The translations under genes were made by a program, and so were the position numbers. Source: RZYY01 sp036794825 (GTDB lineage: Bacteria > Bacteroidota > Bacteroidia > Bacteroidales > 4484-276). From it: DNA of 64,000 bases. Shown here piece by piece: positions 9,567 to 19,219 of the stretch (positions are counted from its first letter, which is position 1; every line of letters begins with the position of its first letter). The stretch covers positions 24,669 to 88,668 of the forward strand of contig DAIRGA010000022.1 of NCBI GenBank assembly GCA_036794825.1. The letters run 5' to 3'. Below the pieces are notes generated by a model that had not been told where the DNA came from, did not search any database, and worked only from the letters and a program-made list of their open reading frames with translations.

Positions 9567-9926
9567 ATGAAAAAAATACTTTTCCTCATAAGCCTATTTG
9601 TTGCTGGAACACTTGCAGCCAATCTTCCCGGTGAAAAAACAGCCAGTGCTGATTCAGGAAACCTTAACGCTCCGGCTATGACAATCTCCCTGACGGGCAG
9701 TGTCCTCGATAAGGAAACCGGCGAAAGCCTTGCCGGCGCCAGAATCGAAATTATTGAAACAGGTGACGAAATTTTCACGGACATTCTGGGCAATTTCACC
9801 ATTGCAGCTCCTGCATCCGGAGCCTATACGCTCAAGGTGAGTTACATTTCCTACCAGGAGCAGGAATTAACCTGCAAGCCGGAAAAAAATGTAGAGGAAC
9901 GGGTCATTTCCCTGCTTCCCCTTTAA
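9567..9926 (+). CDS. small secreted CarboxypepD_reg-like protein
   Basis: A 119-residue protein with a signal peptide (MKKILFLISLFVAGTLAAN). One carboxypeptidase regulatory-like domain follows, with SVLDKETGESLAGARIEI, DILGNFTI and YTLKVSYISYQEQELTC. In this phylum the domain usually sits at the N-terminus of TonB-dependent receptors or peptidases; here it is free-standing and ends at residue 119. It could bind carbohydrate or act as an adaptor in the periplasm, or it may be a fragment of a larger ancestral gene. A terminator follows directly, so it looks monocistronic. Confidence 0.7.
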   Translation: MKKILFLISLFVAGTLAANLPGEKTASADSGNLNAPAMTISLTGSVLDKETGESLAGARIEIIETGDEIFTDILGNFTIAAPASGAYTLKVSYISYQEQELTCKPEKNVEERVISLLPL

Positions 9927-9961
9927 TCAGCGTCACATCATTCAGACTTTATATCCCTTAG

Positions 9962-9988
9962 CCGGCGCTTCGAAAGCCCGGTTTTTTT
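9962..9988 (+). terminator. rho-independent terminator
   Basis: CCGG-C-GCTT, loop CGA, then AAGCCCGG and a run of seven T (9982-9988). This is an 8-bp stem with one bulged base, placed 36 bp after the stop of the preceding gene. Confidence 0.7.
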
Positions 9989-10061
9989 ATGTATGCTGAA
10001 ATTAGGATATCCCCCTTTCAAACCTGCCTCTGCAAATTTGAAACTCTCCTTTGAGCTCTAA

Positions 10062-10253
10062 TCATCGTCGGCTTTATATGTGGCTATCTTCAACCTGATC
10101 GGAACATAGGTCAGCGAGGTTACCTGTTCGCAATTTTTACAAGGAGAAAATCAGCTTGAGTTTCCGGCCGATGATCTTTCGGAAGGGAATTACTTTGTGC
10201 GGATAACATTTGCCGGAGGTGTGGCAACCCAAAAGCTCGTTATTGTCAGATAG
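10062..10253 (+). pseudogene. remnant of a type IX secretion C-terminal sorting domain
   Basis: One frame reads SSSALYVAIFNLIGT, then an in-frame TAG, then VSEVTCSQFLQGENQLEF, PADDLSEGNYFVRITF and AGGVATQKLVIVR before the final stop. This is the familiar order of a Por/T9SS type-A sorting domain (V.IFNLLGQ.V, then L..G.YFVRI, then G....KLVI). There is no open frame upstream to supply the passenger protein, and the domain is interrupted by a stop where Gln would be usual. It is therefore the 3' end of a lost secreted-protein gene. The next 284 bp to 10537 show nothing else. Confidence 0.7.
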
Positions 10254-10537
10254 CAAGCGAAGATTTTCAAAAACGTTGATCTGCTTCTTTGGATTAAATC
10301 AAAGAAAAAAGCAGAAAAGAAATTGTGTAGAATCGCATGTTCAATGGATAAACAGGATTTTATCGGTAAAACCTGACCCAGGTGTAAAAAATTCATGTAA
10401 TGCCGCCCTCCCATCGCCTGGGAAGTAAAATCAGATAGGAATTTTAGCCCTGTAAGCTTCAGGACTGCCTCTTTTTTAGAAAGAGGTTCCATCCGGCTCA
10501 ATCCGGCCGGATGAGGAGGGTTATGGAGAGGGGAGGT

Positions 10538-11851
10538 TTAAAAGGTTTCCGTTCCTGAGAGGTAGAAGCCTTTGGATTTGGCGCCGATAGCGAAATCAAT
10601 GGTGATGTTGGTGCGGAAATGTTTGTTGAGCATAAGGCGCAAGCCAACGCCGGCGCCGGGTTTCACATAGTCGAAGAGCGAAACACCGCGGCTGTTGTTG
10701 GAGGCTGTGGTAGCATTTACAAAGACAACCCCGCCAAGCGTTTTGGAACACGACAGAATGGGAAACCGGTACTCTGCTTCGCCATACATCAGGTTTTCGC
10801 CCCTGAATCTGCCGGCAATATAGCCTCTTCCCGAACGCGACCGCTGATCTTCGCCCAAAGCCATCAGCGTCATGTAGGGCAGCCGGCCACTAACCATAAA
10901 ATTGCCCAGGAACCAGAATCCCAACAGGTGCCTTGGAGTCTTTGCGGATAACGGCAGGAAGGTCCGGTATTCAAGCCAGAGTGTGGTGGAGTTGCTGCTG
11001 CTTCCCAGAAACTTTGGGTTCATCCGGTAGTTGATATTTACATAGCTCCCTTTGTAAGGGTTCATCAGGTTGTCGCGCGAATCGTACACCAGGTTGAGGC
11101 TTACACCCGAAAGTATGTATTCTGTTTCATCGAATCCGTAGAGTTTCGAATAAATATAATGCGGTGTAAGCTCGTAAGGTTCGGTTTCGAGTTGCAGTTT
11201 CTTGTCTTCTATTTTGTTGTACCAGTCGAGGTGATAGCCAATTCCGATGTATTTGGATTCGGCCACTTTGTAGTTCAGGATTTCATGAAATTTCAGGTAA
11301 TTGAACGACATTGGGAACCCATCTTCGGTCTCTCCCAGGCCGGCGCCCTGCCAGTTGAGGTTGTCCGATACCTCGATGGAGTCGGGAGCGTTGGTTCCCA
11401 ATCCCCAGGTGGGCGCATTATAAATGTAATACCTCCAGTCGCCCTGCAGAAAGAAACGGTCGCCCCTGGTATAAATGTTCGATTTGGCAAAGGAGAGGAA
11501 CTGGTTCTTCGTGGTATAAGCGACATTAAAGCCAATGGCCGACACATGTGTTGATTCCCTGTTTCCGAGGTAAAAGCCTGTTGAGCCGGCAATTCCGTAA
11601 AGGAGTCCATTGGCCGGGTTGGAGGATATGTTCGGCATAACAAGGAGCATGGTTTTGCGGGGAGCACGTTCGCGGGGCCGGTCTCCTCTGAGAAAATCGC
11701 CAAGGTCCTGCTGGGTGCAGTCGTTCCGGTTTTCACCGGTAACTCCCTCTTTTGCCTGGCTAAAGGCCTCAGTGTTCATAATCAGCTCTGCAAGCAACAA
11801 TATGGCTGATAGGAAAATTAACTTGAATTTACCGGGAGTTAATAGATTCAT
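10538..11851 (-). CDS. BamA/TamA-like outer-membrane barrel (Omp85 superfamily, no POTRA)
   Basis: A 437-residue protein with a signal peptide (about residues 1-32). No POTRA repeats are seen. The barrel carries surface-antigen signatures: LVYDSRDNLMNPYKGSYVNI is the typical D15 segment, RGYIAGRFRGENLMYGEAEY is the conserved RGF-like loop region, and the protein ends in Phe (SGTETF). Such POTRA-less members are common in Bacteroidota; their cargo is unknown. It likely sits in the outer membrane. It is separate from the efflux operon by about 80 bp. Confidence 0.8.
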   Translation of the reverse strand: MNLLTPGKFKLIFLSAILLLAELIMNTEAFSQAKEGVTGENRNDCTQQDLGDFLRGDRPRERAPRKTMLLVMPNISSNPANGLLYGIAGSTGFYLGNRESTHVSAIGFNVAYTTKNQFLSFAKSNIYTRGDRFFLQGDWRYYIYNAPTWGLGTNAPDSIEVSDNLNWQGAGLGETEDGFPMSFNYLKFHEILNYKVAESKYIGIGYHLDWYNKIEDKKLQLETEPYELTPHYIYSKLYGFDETEYILSGVSLNLVYDSRDNLMNPYKGSYVNINYRMNPKFLGSSSNSTTLWLEYRTFLPLSAKTPRHLLGFWFLGNFMVSGRLPYMTLMALGEDQRSRSGRGYIAGRFRGENLMYGEAEYRFPILSCSKTLGGVVFVNATTASNNSRGVSLFDYVKPGAGVGLRLMLNKHFRTNITIDFAIGAKSKGFYLSGTETF

Positions 11852-11931
11852 AATTGGTCGTCATTATTGGTTATCAGTGTTTATATGGTTGGGTAAATGA
11901 TTCAGGCAGGAAGTTTCTTATGCATATGTTT

Positions 11932-12600
11932 TTAATTACCGGCTATGTCGTTTTCCTCCTCCGGTTCAGATTTTTGCCAGTGTAAAAATTTACCTATGAT
12001 GATTCCGATTACAAATACAGTATAAAAATTACCCAACAACCCCAACAGCACGACCATCTTCTTGGCTGTTTCGGTAACCGGCGTTATATCGCCGTAGCCA
12101 ATGGTGAGCAGGGTTACAAAGCTGAAATAAAGGTAGTCGGAGCTGGGAACAACTCCTTCGGGACCTTTAAAAGCTCCGGAGGCCCCCATGGTAATGAACA
12201 GGAGGCTAAAAACCATGCCCAGCATAATGTAGCCGCTGAATGCAGCAGAAATCGTTTCAAAACCCCATTCTTTGTTGAATAAAAGATCAATGTAAATCCG
12301 GAAACTTACCATGAGAAAGTAAACCATGTAAATCAACAGGAATACATATCCCGTGAAATCAGGGTGAATCTGCTGGTAAATCCTTGAAAACGCTGCCAGT
12401 AATATCAAAACGGATATAATGAGCGCCTTGATTCTGTGCTTGTTTCTGAAAAGCAGCAGACTGAAAAGCATGTTCTGAAGGATTAGTGCGGTTTGCATAG
12501 CATACCCTCCCGCCGGTTTGATAACAATGTCGCCGAAGAGCATCAGTATAAAACTGAAAAGAAAAAGTGAGTATCTCCGCTGATGCAGCTTTGCATTCAT
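11932..12600 (-). CDS. two-pore-helix type potassium channel protein
   Basis: A 222-residue membrane protein with about six hydrophobic segments. The selectivity filter TIGYGDITP is near residue 170, followed by a last helix (VVLLGLLGNFYTVFVIGIII). There is no RCK/TrkA domain at the C-terminus, which is a short charged tail. It likely forms a K+-selective channel in the inner membrane. Its ATG lies 1 bp after the stop of the RND pump gene, so it is translationally linked to the efflux operon, which is an unusual partner. Confidence 0.85.
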   Translation of the reverse strand: MNAKLHQRRYSLFLFSFILMLFGDIVIKPAGGYAMQTALILQNMLFSLLLFRNKHRIKALIISVLILLAAFSRIYQQIHPDFTGYVFLLIYMVYFLMVSFRIYIDLLFNKEWGFETISAAFSGYIMLGMVFSLLFITMGASGAFKGPEGVVPSSDYLYFSFVTLLTIGYGDITPVTETAKKMVVLLGLLGNFYTVFVIGIIIGKFLHWQKSEPEEENDIAGN

Positions 12601-12601
12601 A

Positions 12602-15600
12602 TCAATCCATTAGTTCATCATTAAAAACATACCCTTTATAGTTGACTTTGTAAAGTACACTGTAAAAGGAGGGGATGAAAACCAGCGTGATAACGGTTCC
12701 GAACAGCAGTCCGATCATGATGGTAACGGCCATTGGTTCCCATATTTCGCCGCCACCAAGGTACAGGGGGATCAATCCGAGTACGGTGGTGAAGGTAGCC
12801 AGCAGGATGGGGCGGAAGCGCTGCAGACAGGCTCCGATTATGGCATCCTGTGGCTTGCGTTTCATTTCATTCTCCTCAATTTCTATCCTGTCAATCAGTA
12901 CGATAGCATTGTTGATTACGATTCCGGCCAGAGAAATAACCCCAAGAAATGCCATAAAGCCGAATGGAGTGCTAAAGACAAAGAGTCCCAGCACCATCCC
13001 GATTACGCCAAGCGGTATAGTGGCGACGGTCATGGTCATTTTGCGGAACGAATTGAACTGAATGATAAGCAGCAACACGATGATGAAAATAGACAAGGGA
13101 AGGAATTTAAACACCGCCCCCATGTTGTCGGCGGTCTTTTCTGCATCGCCGCCCACGGTATAGGTATAGCCTTCGCCCCACGTTTTTTTCTGTTCATCGA
13201 GCCAGGGTACCATCATGGCCATGATGGCCGATGTGTTGGCATCTTCGGATATCTGCGAGGAAATGGTGACGGTTTTCCTCAGGTCAAGCCGTTTAATCTT
13301 GAGGTATTGCCATTGAGGAATCACACTGGCAACCTGCAGGAAAGGAACGCTTTTGCCGGAATTTTGGGCATACACATTCAGGCTTTCGAGCGATTCGAGG
13401 GTCTGTTGTTCATTGTCCTCGCTCCTCATGATGATGGGGATGGATTCGTCGCCTTCGCGGAACTCACCGGTGTTGAACCCATCGAGCACCGTCTGCAGCG
13501 AAATGGCAATATCGCTGTTTGTTACCCCCGCCAGTTGTGCACGGCTCTGGTCAATTTTGATGATGAATTTTTTGCCTTTTGGCCCCCAGTCGTCCTTTAT
13601 GTTCTTGGTGCCTTCCAGTGAGAAGAGTTTGGTCTTGATTTCGGAGGCAATCGCTGAAAGCTTGTCCGGATCGTTTCCCGAAACCTTAACTTCGATAGGA
13701 GCGCCTCCGCCGGTTGACCCGAGCCTGGCAACTTTCACATCGGCGTTGGGCAGATGGGTGTAGCAATATTCATCCAGCTTTTTAATCAGCTCGCCGTTGA
13801 TTTCGAAAGAAGTGGTATTGACCAGTATGTGGGCATAATTTGAATTGGGTTCGTCCGGGTTGTAGCCCAGATCGTAGGATGAAGGCCCTTCACCGATAAA
13901 CGCTGACCAGTCCACAATGCCCTCTTCCCTGTCCTGGTTTATCAGTAACTCCTGCTCCATAAAGGCTTCTATGGAACTGACCACCTGCTCCGTGGCAGTT
14001 AGTCTTGTTCCTTCGGGAAGGTTTATATCCACCGTAATCATGTTTCTGTCGCTGTCGGGGAAAAATACAAATGCCAGTTTGGTAAACCCGAAAAGTGACA
14101 GAAAGAACAGCAGCACAATCCCCACAAGCACGCTTCTTTTCCAGGCCAGCGACCATAGTATCAGGGTTTTGTACCTCTTTTTCAGGATGTTGATGATTTT
14201 GTTTACGAAGCTCTCCTTTTCGTCTTTTCCTTTCATTTTCAGGAAAAATACGGCAAGCAGGGGGATGATGGTAAGCGAAATTATCCACGAAGAGATCAGG
14301 GCAATGGTGATGACCACAAACAACGGCCCCATGATGTCGCCCATGACCGACTTAGCCAGGTAAAAGGAGAGGAAAGCTGCCGAAGTGGTTAATGTTGAAA
14401 TGAGCAGCGGAACAAAGAGTTCCGACCCCGATTCAATCGCCGCCTGCGCTACCGGAGTCCCCTTTTCCATTTTCACCATAATTGATTCTGCCACTACGAT
14501 TCCGTTGTCAACCATCATCCCGAGCGCCATGATAAGCGCTGCTAGGGTGATCTGGTTCAATCCCATGTCAATTACGCCCATCAGGAGCAGGGTGGTAATG
14601 GTTACAAATGGGATAAGACTGGCCACTACAAAACCAGTCCGGAATCCGAGGAAAATGAACATCACGGCGAGCACGATTACTACCGACTGAAGCAGGTTGG
14701 ATACGAAATCACTGATCTTTGCATCAATATAATAGTCCAGAGACGATATCCTGAAAGCATCGAGGCCAATGGGCAATCTTTGCTGCCACTCCTGCAGCAG
14801 GGCGTCAATATCCTGTCCCAGTTTGATGATATTTGCCCCTTCCTTAAGCGAAACATGGAGCGATAGCGCTTTCTCTCCATTGATTTTTATGATCTGTTTG
14901 GGCGGGTCAACATAACCCCTTTTGATGGTGGTGATGTCTTCGAGTTTGAGCACCTGCCCGCTTTGTCCGAGCGGGACAAGCATATTGCGTATATCATCCA
15001 GCGTGTTGAAATTTCCGGTGGGTTCCAGAATAATCCGCTCGTCGTCTACCAGTATCTCTCCTCCTGAGTTCAAAATATTGGTACTCGTTATGATGTTCTT
15101 CAACCCCACCGAGGTAATTCCATAAGATTTCAGTTTAACGTTGTCGAATTCGATGAAGATCCGTTCGTCCTGTTCGCCGTTGATTTCAACCTTTGCCGCA
15201 TCGTCGAGCCTGATCAGATCATTCCTCAGCTCATCCGCAAATTCCTTCATTTCGGCAAAGCTGTATCCATCGCTGGTTAGCCCCACAGCGACGCCAAATA
15301 CTTCCCCGATCCCGTCGTCTTTAAGCTGCCAGCGTGCTTCGGCAGGCAAATCGGAGATAGCGCCGAGTTTTCTGCGCAAGCGGTCCCAAACCTGCTGCAA
15401 TTTATCCGGAGCAACGTCCATCCTTAGTTCTACCTGAACCACCGATAAGCCGGTTCTTGAGGTGCTTTTTACCAGTTTCAGCTCTGGGAGTTCCTGGGCT
15501 ACCTTTTCGATCCTGTCGGTAACCAGTTGTTCTACACGTTCGGGGCTGGCGCCGGGAAATGAGGTAACAATGCTGGCAACCCGCACTGTGTAGGGAGGCA

Positions 15601-15709
15601 TGCTGTTTCTTGACAGCGACTGGTACATCACCAGGCCCATCACCACGGCGACAACCAGTAAACTCAGGATGACGCGGTTTTTTTCTATCGAGTATTTTGT
15701 GAGATTCAT
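12602..15709 (-). CDS. RND-family efflux pump inner-membrane subunit
   Basis: A 1035-residue protein of normal RND (AcrB/MdtB-like) length. It begins with MNLTKYSIEKNRVILSLLVV and a first membrane helix, then the porter-domain segment TSFPGASPERVEQLVTDRIE. A helix bundle with MALGMMVDNGIVVAESIMVK contains the proton-relay region. The second half repeats the layout, with LAGIVINNAIVLIDRIE near residue 930. It should drive proton-coupled export from periplasm or inner leaflet through the membrane-fusion protein and the TolC-type channel encoded just upstream. The substrate cannot be told from sequence. Confidence 0.93.
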   Translation of the reverse strand: MNLTKYSIEKNRVILSLLVVAVVMGLVMYQSLSRNSMPPYTVRVASIVTSFPGASPERVEQLVTDRIEKVAQELPELKLVKSTSRTGLSVVQVELRMDVAPDKLQQVWDRLRRKLGAISDLPAEARWQLKDDGIGEVFGVAVGLTSDGYSFAEMKEFADELRNDLIRLDDAAKVEINGEQDERIFIEFDNVKLKSYGITSVGLKNIITSTNILNSGGEILVDDERIILEPTGNFNTLDDIRNMLVPLGQSGQVLKLEDITTIKRGYVDPPKQIIKINGEKALSLHVSLKEGANIIKLGQDIDALLQEWQQRLPIGLDAFRISSLDYYIDAKISDFVSNLLQSVVIVLAVMFIFLGFRTGFVVASLIPFVTITTLLLMGVIDMGLNQITLAALIMALGMMVDNGIVVAESIMVKMEKGTPVAQAAIESGSELFVPLLISTLTTSAAFLSFYLAKSVMGDIMGPLFVVITIALISSWIISLTIIPLLAVFFLKMKGKDEKESFVNKIINILKKRYKTLILWSLAWKRSVLVGIVLLFFLSLFGFTKLAFVFFPDSDRNMITVDINLPEGTRLTATEQVVSSIEAFMEQELLINQDREEGIVDWSAFIGEGPSSYDLGYNPDEPNSNYAHILVNTTSFEINGELIKKLDEYCYTHLPNADVKVARLGSTGGGAPIEVKVSGNDPDKLSAIASEIKTKLFSLEGTKNIKDDWGPKGKKFIIKIDQSRAQLAGVTNSDIAISLQTVLDGFNTGEFREGDESIPIIMRSEDNEQQTLESLESLNVYAQNSGKSVPFLQVASVIPQWQYLKIKRLDLRKTVTISSQISEDANTSAIMAMMVPWLDEQKKTWGEGYTYTVGGDAEKTADNMGAVFKFLPLSIFIIVLLLIIQFNSFRKMTMTVATIPLGVIGMVLGLFVFSTPFGFMAFLGVISLAGIVINNAIVLIDRIEIEENEMKRKPQDAIIGACLQRFRPILLATFTTVLGLIPLYLGGGEIWEPMAVTIMIGLLFGTVITLVFIPSFYSVLYKVNYKGYVFNDELMD

Positions 15710-15721
15710 GTTCGTCAGGGT

Positions 15722-16822
15722 TTACTGAAGTCTTACTTTTTGACCGTCAAGAAGGGTTTGTAGCCCCGCTGTAACTATTTTTTCGCCGTTTGACAAGCCG
15801 CTGATTATTTCAAATCCTTCGGTGGTCAGCCTTCCGATTTTTACTTTCCGCTTTTGTACGGTTCCAATGCTTTCGTTATCACTAAGAACCACAAACACAA
15901 AGTTTCCTCCGGCATCTTCACCGACCGTTTTTACAGGAATTACGATATGGCCGTCTCCTTCGGGATTTTCATCCGTGAAATCGAAGATGACGTTGGCTGC
16001 CATCCCGGGTTTTATCTCGCTGGTAGGATCAATTATCGCAATATCAACCGGGTAAGTGGCCGATTCTTCCGAAACGTCAGGTGATATTTCGACAACTTCA
16101 CCTTTGAAAGTCGTTCCGGGGATGACCGGAAATTTGATCCCAACCGGCATTTTTAACACAATCTGGTTGATGACCGATTCCGGAAGGTTTACCTTCACTT
16201 CCATCTTACCGTCGGAAACATTCAACACCACAAATTTATGACCGGCGTCAACCCTTTCGTTCACCCCTCCATCGGTTTTAAGTACGATCCCGTTCATGGG
16301 GGCATAAATGAAACCATAATCCAGTTGCGTTTTCTGGATATCCCTGTTCCTGAGCGCCGTCTGATACTGCGATGATGCGCTGGTAAAGAGGTTGCGCGCA
16401 TTTTCGTATTCGATCAGCGGCTTGGCGCCCTGTTCGAAGAGGTATTTGATCCGGTTGAAGCTGGTTTCGGAAGTATTCATCTCCGATTTTGCCCTCTCCA
16501 CCTCCGAAAGCGCCTTCTCATAGGCCAGCTGCGCTTCAACGTTGTCGAGCCGGCCAAGCAGCGCCCCCTTCTTCACAAATTGGCCTTTCGACACATTTTT
16601 TTCCATGATGATTCCTGAAGTTCTGAAACTTAGGGTTACATCACTGCCAACCGTCGCCCAGCCGCTGAATGTTCTTACCTGCCTGCTGTCGGACGAGCCG
16701 GCAACCATATACCTGACAGGCTTTAAGATTTCCTCTTTTTCCACTTTTTGCTGTTTGCATGCCCCCAGTATTATCAGTTGAATGAGAGCAAAAATTACTA
16801 TCCGGTAATACTGATTATTCAT
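15722..16822 (-). CDS. RND efflux periplasmic adaptor (membrane-fusion protein)
   Basis: A 366-residue lipoprotein; the N-terminus ends LIILGACKQ with a lipobox Cys. The biotinyl/lipoyl half-motifs are VSKGQFVKKGALLGRLDNVE and GFIYAPMNGIVLKTDGGVNE, separated by an alpha-helical hairpin (EKALSEVERAKSEMNTSETS). A beta-barrel domain and a membrane-proximal domain (RKVKIGRLTTEGFEIISGLS) follow. It bridges the RND pump and the outer-membrane channel. The start at 16822 overlaps the stop of the channel gene by 8 nt, indicating translational coupling; 16834 is an alternative start. Confidence 0.9.
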   Translation of the reverse strand: MNNQYYRIVIFALIQLIILGACKQQKVEKEEILKPVRYMVAGSSDSRQVRTFSGWATVGSDVTLSFRTSGIIMEKNVSKGQFVKKGALLGRLDNVEAQLAYEKALSEVERAKSEMNTSETSFNRIKYLFEQGAKPLIEYENARNLFTSASSQYQTALRNRDIQKTQLDYGFIYAPMNGIVLKTDGGVNERVDAGHKFVVLNVSDGKMEVKVNLPESVINQIVLKMPVGIKFPVIPGTTFKGEVVEISPDVSEESATYPVDIAIIDPTSEIKPGMAANVIFDFTDENPEGDGHIVIPVKTVGEDAGGNFVFVVLSDNESIGTVQKRKVKIGRLTTEGFEIISGLSNGEKIVTAGLQTLLDGQKVRLQ

Positions 16823-19154
16823 TGGAATTAACATTTTGATATTGTAAAAACCTGGTTCTTAAATCTTCAATTTTTTCTTCGGGCGAAAGCATCGGAAAGA
16901 ACCCAACCGCATATTGGATGTTGAGCTGGCTCCTGATGTAATCATAGATCGAAACGGCAAAGCGCAGTTTTGCCTGTGTTGAGTTACGCTGTGCGTCAAT
17001 CAGCTGGGTGATGTCAATGTCGCCTTCGCTGTAACGTATTTGCATGAGTTTAAAATTGTTTTCGGCGTTTTCAGCAGCAATTCTGCTGAAGTCAATGTTT
17101 GTGGAGGCTGCGATGGTTCCGAGTACCGATGTCCTGACAGCGAGTTCAAGCTCCTGGTCGAGCTGCATCATCGAATTGTTCAGCTGGTCCAGTTGTATGA
17201 TGGAAGTCCTGAGATCCGTTTTCCTGGTAAGCTGTGAAAATAGCGGGTACCTCAACCCTACGCCAACACTCCATGTGTTATCAATAAAATCGCGGCCCTC
17301 GGTAGGTACCGAACCCTCTCCGCCCCTGGCAAAAATCTGTGTGGTACCAGCCTGAAGCGCTATATCAGGGGAGTAGAACATCCGTTTATCCTGTTTGCGT
17401 TTCCTGTCGAGCGCATTGATTTGTTCGACGATGAACTTTTTATTGGGATTTACGCTAATTGCTTCATCCACCAGGAAGCTGATCAGGAGGGTCACGTCCT
17501 GCACGTTTTTGACGTACTGACCTATGATTCCGTTGCGAAACTGCTGGTAAAGTTCACCATCTACGGAAATATCCTCAATGTCGTACTCTTTCCCGAGAGT
17601 ATAAGCCAGCTTGCTGTTGAGGCTTGCTTTCAACTCAAGCAGGTTGGTTGATGCCTCCACAACCTCCTGCCTGGCCAGTGCTACCTCACTTTCCCACCTG
17701 TAAAGTTCGCTGCGGCCTGCAGCGCCTGACTCAACCTGCAATTTTGCCAGATTAAGGTTGATCTCCAGGTTTTCAAGATTTTCCTGTTCTATGGTTAATA
17801 CAGATTTTGCTGCAAGCACATTCAGGTAATCGTTAAAGATGTTCAGAATAACCTCAAGGATTTCGGCTTCGGTAAGGTATTCCTGTGCTTTTTGATAATA
17901 CTTGGCGATTTTGATTCCCGCTACAGCCTTTTGCGACCAGATCACCTGGTCGAGTTGCAATTGTCCGTTCAGAAGTCGCTGAGGTTCGCTCATACTGGCA
18001 CTTTCGGCGCTGATTTGCCGGCCGTTAACAGTCAGATCAAGGTTGGGCAACACCGACGACCTGGCGGCTTTAACATCCTGTATTGCCAGTTGGATATCCT
18101 GATTGGAAATGGCAATATTCAGGTTGTTTTTAAAAGCCAGCTCGATGATGTCAGCCAGCGAATGAACCGGTAATCCTTCATCATCCTTCACCGATTTTGC
18201 CGTGAATAATACGTCGAAAGGCAGTAAAAGGTTGATGGCTTTGGCAGTTTTTTCGTTGATAAAAAGGCTCTCGGGATACAATGTTTTCACATCCATCTCC
18301 TCCAGCGCTTTACCTGACAACGCCTCATCCACCATTACGCCAAGTTTACGGCTAATCTGGGCAAAACTGTTATCACCGGCAAAGCAGGCCAGTATGCCCT
18401 GATTGACATGCCATTTGTACCCGCTGAAGGATGGCAAACCTTTCTCGCTCAAACGATCGGCAAGTTGCCGGATTTCCTCTGTTGAACGGACACCCAGGTC
18501 GGCAACATATACGGCATCTGTTTCAGGATTCAATTGGCCGGTTGAAGCAAGGATATCTTCTCTCACTTCAAGGATGTTGATTCTCGTTTTCAGCTTCTGT
18601 TCCAGCAGCCTTAACCCCTGGTTCTGATCTGCCGAAATCAGCGACAATGCCGTACCCGGGCTTACAAGCAGGGTAAGATTCTGATAGGGAAATATTTTAC
18701 GGAACTCTGCCAGGTCAACTTCCAGTCCGTTTGTTGACCAGATGTAGGTAAAATTCGGAATCCCTGATTTTCCATCCTGGTAGGGGATTTCCTGAATGAC
18801 GGGATCAATCACACCCAATCCAAACGTGGGTACCGGTAAGCGTGCCAGGCCGGAAACTCCTTTTACACTGATGCCACCAATTAAAATGGCAAGGTCGGTT
18901 TTTGCGGCCAGGCGGGAATAATTTCCGGCAGCCTCTTCAAGGCTGATGTTGTTGAAGGATACATCTGCCGGCGAAACTGTTACTGTTTTCCCTGAGCCGA
19001 TGGTCTGGTCAATCTGGTTCACCATCACCCTGAGAATCGAATCCATTTCGGGCGACTGCCGGAAATCAGTAACTATTCCGATTTTGTAATCCTGTGCTTT
19101 GGCCGGCAGCAGGAAGATCATGAAAAGAAGGACAATTGCAATTGTATTACGCAT
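16815..19154 (-). CDS. fusion of a periplasmic-binding-protein domain to a TolC-type outer-membrane channel
   Basis: A 779-residue protein with a signal peptide (ending LLPAKAQ). Residues about 23-310 resemble an ABC-transporter substrate-binding/PBP type 1 fold: YKIGIVTDFRQSPEMDSILR, DLAILIGGISVKGVSGLAR, LTLLVSPGTALSLISADQNQ and DAVYVADLGVRSTEEIRQLA. Residues about 335-765 are an outer-membrane efflux protein with two long helical repeats (LEINLNLAKLQVESGAAGRS and FKLMQIRYSEGDIDITQLID). A usual TolC homologue is about 450 residues, so the extra 300 residues are a real addition. It is the first gene of the efflux operon. Confidence 0.85.
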   Translation of the reverse strand: MRNTIAIVLLFMIFLLPAKAQDYKIGIVTDFRQSPEMDSILRVMVNQIDQTIGSGKTVTVSPADVSFNNISLEEAAGNYSRLAAKTDLAILIGGISVKGVSGLARLPVPTFGLGVIDPVIQEIPYQDGKSGIPNFTYIWSTNGLEVDLAEFRKIFPYQNLTLLVSPGTALSLISADQNQGLRLLEQKLKTRINILEVREDILASTGQLNPETDAVYVADLGVRSTEEIRQLADRLSEKGLPSFSGYKWHVNQGILACFAGDNSFAQISRKLGVMVDEALSGKALEEMDVKTLYPESLFINEKTAKAINLLLPFDVLFTAKSVKDDEGLPVHSLADIIELAFKNNLNIAISNQDIQLAIQDVKAARSSVLPNLDLTVNGRQISAESASMSEPQRLLNGQLQLDQVIWSQKAVAGIKIAKYYQKAQEYLTEAEILEVILNIFNDYLNVLAAKSVLTIEQENLENLEINLNLAKLQVESGAAGRSELYRWESEVALARQEVVEASTNLLELKASLNSKLAYTLGKEYDIEDISVDGELYQQFRNGIIGQYVKNVQDVTLLISFLVDEAISVNPNKKFIVEQINALDRKRKQDKRMFYSPDIALQAGTTQIFARGGEGSVPTEGRDFIDNTWSVGVGLRYPLFSQLTRKTDLRTSIIQLDQLNNSMMQLDQELELAVRTSVLGTIAASTNIDFSRIAAENAENNFKLMQIRYSEGDIDITQLIDAQRNSTQAKLRFAVSIYDYIRSQLNIQYAVGFFPMLSPEEKIEDLRTRFLQYQNVNSNE

Positions 19155-19219
19155 TTTGATTGATATGTAAGTTAAGTAGCAAAGGCGATTCGAAATTTCG
19201 ATTTGAGTTGTTTAACGCA

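Noticed and set aside
12675..15437. Several plus-strand open frames of 60-150 codons across the RND gene
   Set aside because: They are shadows of the RND pump gene on the other strand; they are rich in Ser/Thr/Pro/Ile runs and have no motifs.
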